From NCBI RefSeq assembly GCF_008369915.1, contig NZ_VSRN01000001.1, positions 6,692,501 through 6,756,500 of the forward strand: 64,000 nt of DNA. The letters are read 5' to 3'. Position 1 is the stretch's first letter, and each line of letters starts with the position of its first letter. Of this stretch, positions 60,876-64,000 are shown one piece after another. The position numbers and the translations under genes are program-made. The notes beneath the pieces are model-generated. The model saw nothing but the letters and a program-made list of their open reading frames with translations, made no database searches and was not told where the DNA came from. Origin of the DNA: Dyadobacter sp. UC 10 (GTDB taxonomy: Bacteria; Bacteroidota; Bacteroidia; Cytophagales; Spirosomataceae).

Positions 60876-61934
60876 ATGAAAAAGCTCTGTTTCTTCTTCC
60901 TGGTTCTGTTGAACCTGCCGCTATTTGCACAGGATTTTTCTGACAAAATCACGCTGGTCCTCCACGGTGGTGCGGGCACGATCACAAGAGCGAATATGAG
61001 CCCGGAGCAGGAGAAGGCGTACAAAACGGTTCTGAATTCTGCCCTGGAAAAAGGATATGCCGTGCTCAAAAACGGCGGCACCAGCGTTCAGGCGGTTGAG
61101 GCGACAATTCATGTAATGGAGGATTCGCCGTTATTCAATGCAGGTAAAGGTGCTGTTTTCACCAATGAGGGTAAAAATGAGCTGGATGCTTCGGTCATGG
61201 AAGGCAAAACCTTGAAAGCCGGTGCGGTCGCAGGTGTCACCACTATTAAAAATCCAATCAGCGCCGCCATTGCCGTCATGGAAAAATCGGAACACGTGAT
61301 GATGGCTGGTGCAGGAGCCGAAAAATTCGCGAAGCAACAGGGGATAACTATTGTCGACCCTGCTTATTTCCATACCGAAGCCAGGTACAAGGCATTGATA
61401 AAAGCCAAAGAAGCTGATAAGACTGAACTGGATCATAATTCCAGGGAAGAGCAGAAAGTGAAAGCAGCTCCCAAAACAGGGTTGCAGCGTGACGAAGAAG
61501 TGATATTCACGGAAGGCAGGAAGTTCGGGACAGTAGGCTGCGTGGCGCTTGATAAATTCGGGAACCTCGCTGCGGGGACATCTACCGGCGGAATGACAAA
61601 TAAAAAATACGGACGCATCGGCGATGCCCCTATCATTGGTGCAGGCACTTATGCGAACAATGCCACCTGCGCGGTTTCGGCAACGGGTCATGGCGAGTAT
61701 TTCATACGCTCGGTCGTAGCTTACGACATTTCCGCACTCATGGAATACAAAGGAATGCCCCTTAAAGAGGCTGCCAATGAGGTGGTGAAAAAGCTGGTGA
61801 AGCGCGGCGGCGAAGGAGGCATTATTTCTCTGGACCGTGACGGTAACATTGCAATGCCATTCAATAGCGAAGGAATGTACCGCGGTTACATCAAAAATGA
61901 CGGAACGCGCGAGGTACTTATTTACAAAGATTGA
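60876..61934 (+). CDS. Isoaspartyl peptidase / L-asparaginase (Ntn hydrolase)
   Basis: A 352-residue type 2 asparaginase with a signal peptide (to about FAQ, residue 19), so probably periplasmic. It is a precursor that cleaves itself before the catalytic Thr, T219 in KFGTVGCVALD. The N-terminal LVLHGGAGTI and the C-terminal TSTGGMTNKKYGRIGDAPIIGAGTYA motif (about 235-260) are typical. It hydrolyses isoaspartyl dipeptides or asparagine. It is divergent from the GH2 gene. Confidence 0.94.
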   Translation: MKKLCFFFLVLLNLPLFAQDFSDKITLVLHGGAGTITRANMSPEQEKAYKTVLNSALEKGYAVLKNGGTSVQAVEATIHVMEDSPLFNAGKGAVFTNEGKNELDASVMEGKTLKAGAVAGVTTIKNPISAAIAVMEKSEHVMMAGAGAEKFAKQQGITIVDPAYFHTEARYKALIKAKEADKTELDHNSREEQKVKAAPKTGLQRDEEVIFTEGRKFGTVGCVALDKFGNLAAGTSTGGMTNKKYGRIGDAPIIGAGTYANNATCAVSATGHGEYFIRSVVAYDISALMEYKGMPLKEAANEVVKKLVKRGGEGGIISLDRDGNIAMPFNSEGMYRGYIKNDGTREVLIYKD

Positions 61935-62067
61935 CAAGGTTTCCGGATTAAAATCTGATATGAAAAAGAATGCAGTTTTATGCATTTGTTTCTGGTTACA
62001 ATCATACAAAACAGGGCGTTTCCAGCGTTGTGTTTACATTAAGTAACTTAACGCCGCCTTTCCTTCT

Positions 62068-63177
62068 ATGAAATCAATCTACGGGATTCTCTTCTTGATC
62101 GCGTTGTTTTGTAACGCAAGTTACGCCACTCATTTACAGGGCGGCGAGATCATGGCAGCGCACATTTCGGGGCAAACTTATAATATTAAAGTCCGGATTT
62201 ACCTGGATCGCCAACAAGGTGGCGGAGCGGCAGATGCCATGCAGGAAGTGACGGTCTGTCTGGGAAATGGCACGACGCGTAATTTGCCGAGAACTATTAC
62301 TAGTCCGGTCCCAGGTTCCCGAAGCATTATCGCCGTAGATTTTGAACAGCAATATACTTTTCCTACAACAGGCATCTTCCAGATTTCAGCCGCTGTTAAT
62401 AACCGCACCGGTGGCATGCTGAACCTTGATAATTCTTTGGAGACTTCCATGTTTATCTGGACAGTGATCGATACCCAGGTTGCTAATTCAACTCCAATCC
62501 TGCCCTACCTCGCTTTCGATGCAGGTGTGAGGCAGGTTTTTTCAGTTGACCTTAAACCAACCGTTGCCGACCGGGATAGTGTTTCGGTTAAAGTTCACCG
62601 CATCAGCAAACCATCTCCTGGAACCTGCGGCGTGAGAATGCCCGATCGTTCGTATCTGTTTCCAAACGAAATCAGCGCGAATGGTACGTTTAAAGTAGAA
62701 CCTGCATTGAACAAGCTGATCTGGAAAGCGCCGGAAGTAGTTGGTAATTATCTCTTTGCGATGGTTGTGAGCGAATGGCGGGATGGCGTTGTCATTTCTG
62801 AGAGCTATCGCGAGGGAACAATCAACGTGTCCGATAAGCCCGGCGAAACGGTTGAAATTCCGCCTTACGAATCTGCCGAATATGGAAATCCGGTTACATC
62901 AGTACCAAATGTTTCCTCTTCCGAAGTTTCTATGGCAATTGAAGCATATCCGGTACCTACCGACGATTTTGTTACCGTGAAGGCTTACAGCAAGAAAAAA
63001 GCCGTAATACGTTTACAGCTAATCGATATGAGTGGAAAAACGATCCGCGAGATTTCAACTCTTTCACCTGCTATCTCGGTACAGGAACGGTTTGATATGC
63101 GGCATCTCTCTCACGGGATTTATATCATCAAGGCTGACAATGCTCTCGAATCTGTTTCGCAAAAAGTGGTTCGATGA
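62068..63177 (+). CDS. Secreted protein with T9SS sorting tail
   Basis: A 369-residue protein with a signal peptide (about 1-20) and a mature N-terminus ATHLQGGEIM, which resembles gliding-associated or PKD-type adhesins of Bacteroidota. Two Ig-like beta domains appear (about 20-130 and 140-260). The C-terminal residues 290-369 end in the T9SS type A sorting domain (VTVKAYSKKKAVIRLQLIDMSGKTIREI-like, then HGIYIIKADN). Probably a cell-surface protein. Its TGA adjoins the stop codon of the next gene, convergent: TGA|TCA. Confidence 0.85.
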   Translation: MKSIYGILFLIALFCNASYATHLQGGEIMAAHISGQTYNIKVRIYLDRQQGGGAADAMQEVTVCLGNGTTRNLPRTITSPVPGSRSIIAVDFEQQYTFPTTGIFQISAAVNNRTGGMLNLDNSLETSMFIWTVIDTQVANSTPILPYLAFDAGVRQVFSVDLKPTVADRDSVSVKVHRISKPSPGTCGVRMPDRSYLFPNEISANGTFKVEPALNKLIWKAPEVVGNYLFAMVVSEWRDGVVISESYREGTINVSDKPGETVEIPPYESAEYGNPVTSVPNVSSSEVSMAIEAYPVPTDDFVTVKAYSKKKAVIRLQLIDMSGKTIREISTLSPAISVQERFDMRHLSHGIYIIKADNALESVSQKVVR

Positions 63178-64000
63178 TCAGTTACCGGTGGTCTGATCTC
63201 CGACAGTCGTCATTTCGACGGAAGTAATTTTTTCCTTGAATAGCAGACCTTTCAGAAGCATTTCCTTGATCATCGACAAATGCGTATAGGTGATCATGTG
63301 GCCTGCATTGTAAAGGAAAATATACTGGGCGCGTTTGCTTTTGATATGCTTTTTGGCAAAATCAATATTAGCCGGATCCGCGATCCAATCATTCCCACCC
63401 TGAATGACCGTGGTAGGAACATGCAGATTTTGCCAAACTGGCAGCAGCTTTTTAAGTTCATCAGAATGACTGTATTTTTCCGCAGTGGCCGTGTTGAAAG
63501 CGCCGGGAAGAAAAAGCTGGATGAACGAATTTTTACCCCATTTCGAAAACCAGTAAAATTTTTCCTTTTCAGGATCGATCACTGGCGACACCATTACCAG
63601 CTCTTTTACCTTATCCGGAACCATAGAAACGAGTTTGGCTGCAATGGGCGCGCCATAAGAGCGACCTAGTACTGTTACCTTTTCCTTACTTTTATTCATC
63701 TCGAAAACGGGTAACAATGCATTAGCCTGGGTAGCAATGGAAGTGACGTGCCGACGCTTTTTCAGCCTCGATTTACCGTAACCAACTCTGTCGACCGATA
63801 CGATATGAAAATGCTTCTGAAGATCTTCATCGTCCATCAGGTTCATATAACCCCAAAGTGAACCCGGCGCACCGTGGATTAAAAGTAACATAGGAAGCGT
63901 GTCGGAGCCGATGCTTGCTATGCAAAGCGAAAGTGTATCGTTTTTGATGATATGTTCTACGGGCTTGACTTTTTTTTGCGCATAATGCTTCCTGACTTCC
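63178..64000 (-). CDS. Alpha/beta hydrolase (N-terminus off window)
   Basis: The frame is open to the end of the window, so this is not limited to the internal ATG at 63891: codons for EVRKHYAQKKVKPVEHI continue upstream. In the hydrolase part, LLLIHGAPGSLWGY forms the oxyanion region, VLGRSYGAPIA the nucleophile elbow with Ser, WIADPANIDF the Asp region and YNAGHMITYTH the His. The substrate is not known. The reading has no stop or frameshift. Confidence 0.85.
   Translation of the reverse strand, partial: EVRKHYAQKKVKPVEHIIKNDTLSLCIASIGSDTLPMLLLIHGAPGSLWGYMNLMDDEDLQKHFHIVSVDRVGYGKSRLKKRRHVTSIATQANALLPVFEMNKSKEKVTVLGRSYGAPIAAKLVSMVPDKVKELVMVSPVIDPEKEKFYWFSKWGKNSFIQLFLPGAFNTATAEKYSHSDELKKLLPVWQNLHVPTTVIQGGNDWIADPANIDFAKKHIKSKRAQYIFLYNAGHMITYTHLSMIKEMLLKGLLFKEKITSVEMTTVGDQTTGN

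Noticed and set aside
1..64000. tRNA, rRNA, riboswitch or integration sites
   Set aside because: Read for and not found; no cloverleaf-type or conserved rRNA segments were recognised by eye, so absence is not proven by a covariance search.

Overview
The window reads as a chromosomal segment of a Bacteroidota member, most likely a cytophagalean close to Dyadobacter/Spirosomataceae. This rests on secreted proteins with C-terminal type IX secretion (T9SS) sorting tails, many twin-arginine Gfo/Idh/MocA and TIM-barrel sugar enzymes, a DUF6807/PVC-type cytochrome protein, Bacteroidota-style promoters (TTTG / TAnnTTTG) and a general lack of strong Shine-Dalgarno sequences. The taxonomic call is inference. 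No rRNA, tRNA, CRISPR array, prophage or plasmid function was seen.

Layout. 1-9.95 kb: a partial Gfo/Idh/MocA oxidoreductase, DinB-like protein, DUF1080 lipoprotein, four-PAS histidine kinase, GNAT, TIM-barrel isomerase, VOC dioxygenase-like protein, GH5 glycosidase, then a BlaI-type repressor with an M56 (BlaR1-like) membrane peptidase whose sensor domain is replaced by a long coiled coil. 10.0-11.4 kb: a compact mobile-repeat island in which a HUH (IS200-like/RAYT) transposase is flanked by inverted REP-like hairpins, with both ends of the gene duplicated in tandem. 11.5-22.5 kb: Tat-type sugar isomerase, double-thioredoxin protein, VOC and YdeI proteins, a heme-binding FG-GAP lipoprotein, an FGE-fold protein, a 1281-residue DUF6807/dehydrogenase/HEAT/cytochrome c fusion and a protein of unknown function. 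22.5-27.3 kb: bestrophin, USP-like protein, an OmpR-type two-component system with an inverted repeat upstream, and two small proteins. 27.4-41.8 kb: aldo/keto reductase, amidohydrolase, Gfo/Idh/MocA protein, DUF481 protein, RpiB, SWIM-SNF2 helicase, GH18 chitinase with a fibronectin-III/T9SS protein, CorA, NDH-2 and an SDR. 41.8-46.4 kb: a response regulator, a 1291-residue hybrid kinase and a 57-residue lysine-rich protein. 46.5-49.2 kb: amidohydrolase, VOC protein, alpha/beta hydrolase. 49.4-56.4 kb: a one-directional glycan (exopolysaccharide-type) cluster with SGNH hydrolase, two GT4, two GT2, a WcaF-like acetyltransferase and a WecA-like initiating transferase. 56.5-64 kb: MaeB, GH2, isoaspartyl peptidase, a T9SS protein and a partial alpha/beta hydrolase.

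The secreted GH2, GH5, GH18, DUF1080, Gfo/Idh/MocA and PVC-type proteins together suggest a saprophytic polysaccharide degrader. Signalling is dense: three histidine kinases and two response regulators. Genes are tightly packed. At least six convergent pairs end within 17 bp of each other, several with their stop codons inside a shared palindrome.

The strongest lead for something undescribed is the REP/RAYT island at 10.03-11.41 kb. Its hairpins on the two sides of the transposase show a compensatory base-pair change, and a 147-bp in-frame duplication gives the transposase two nested start sites.
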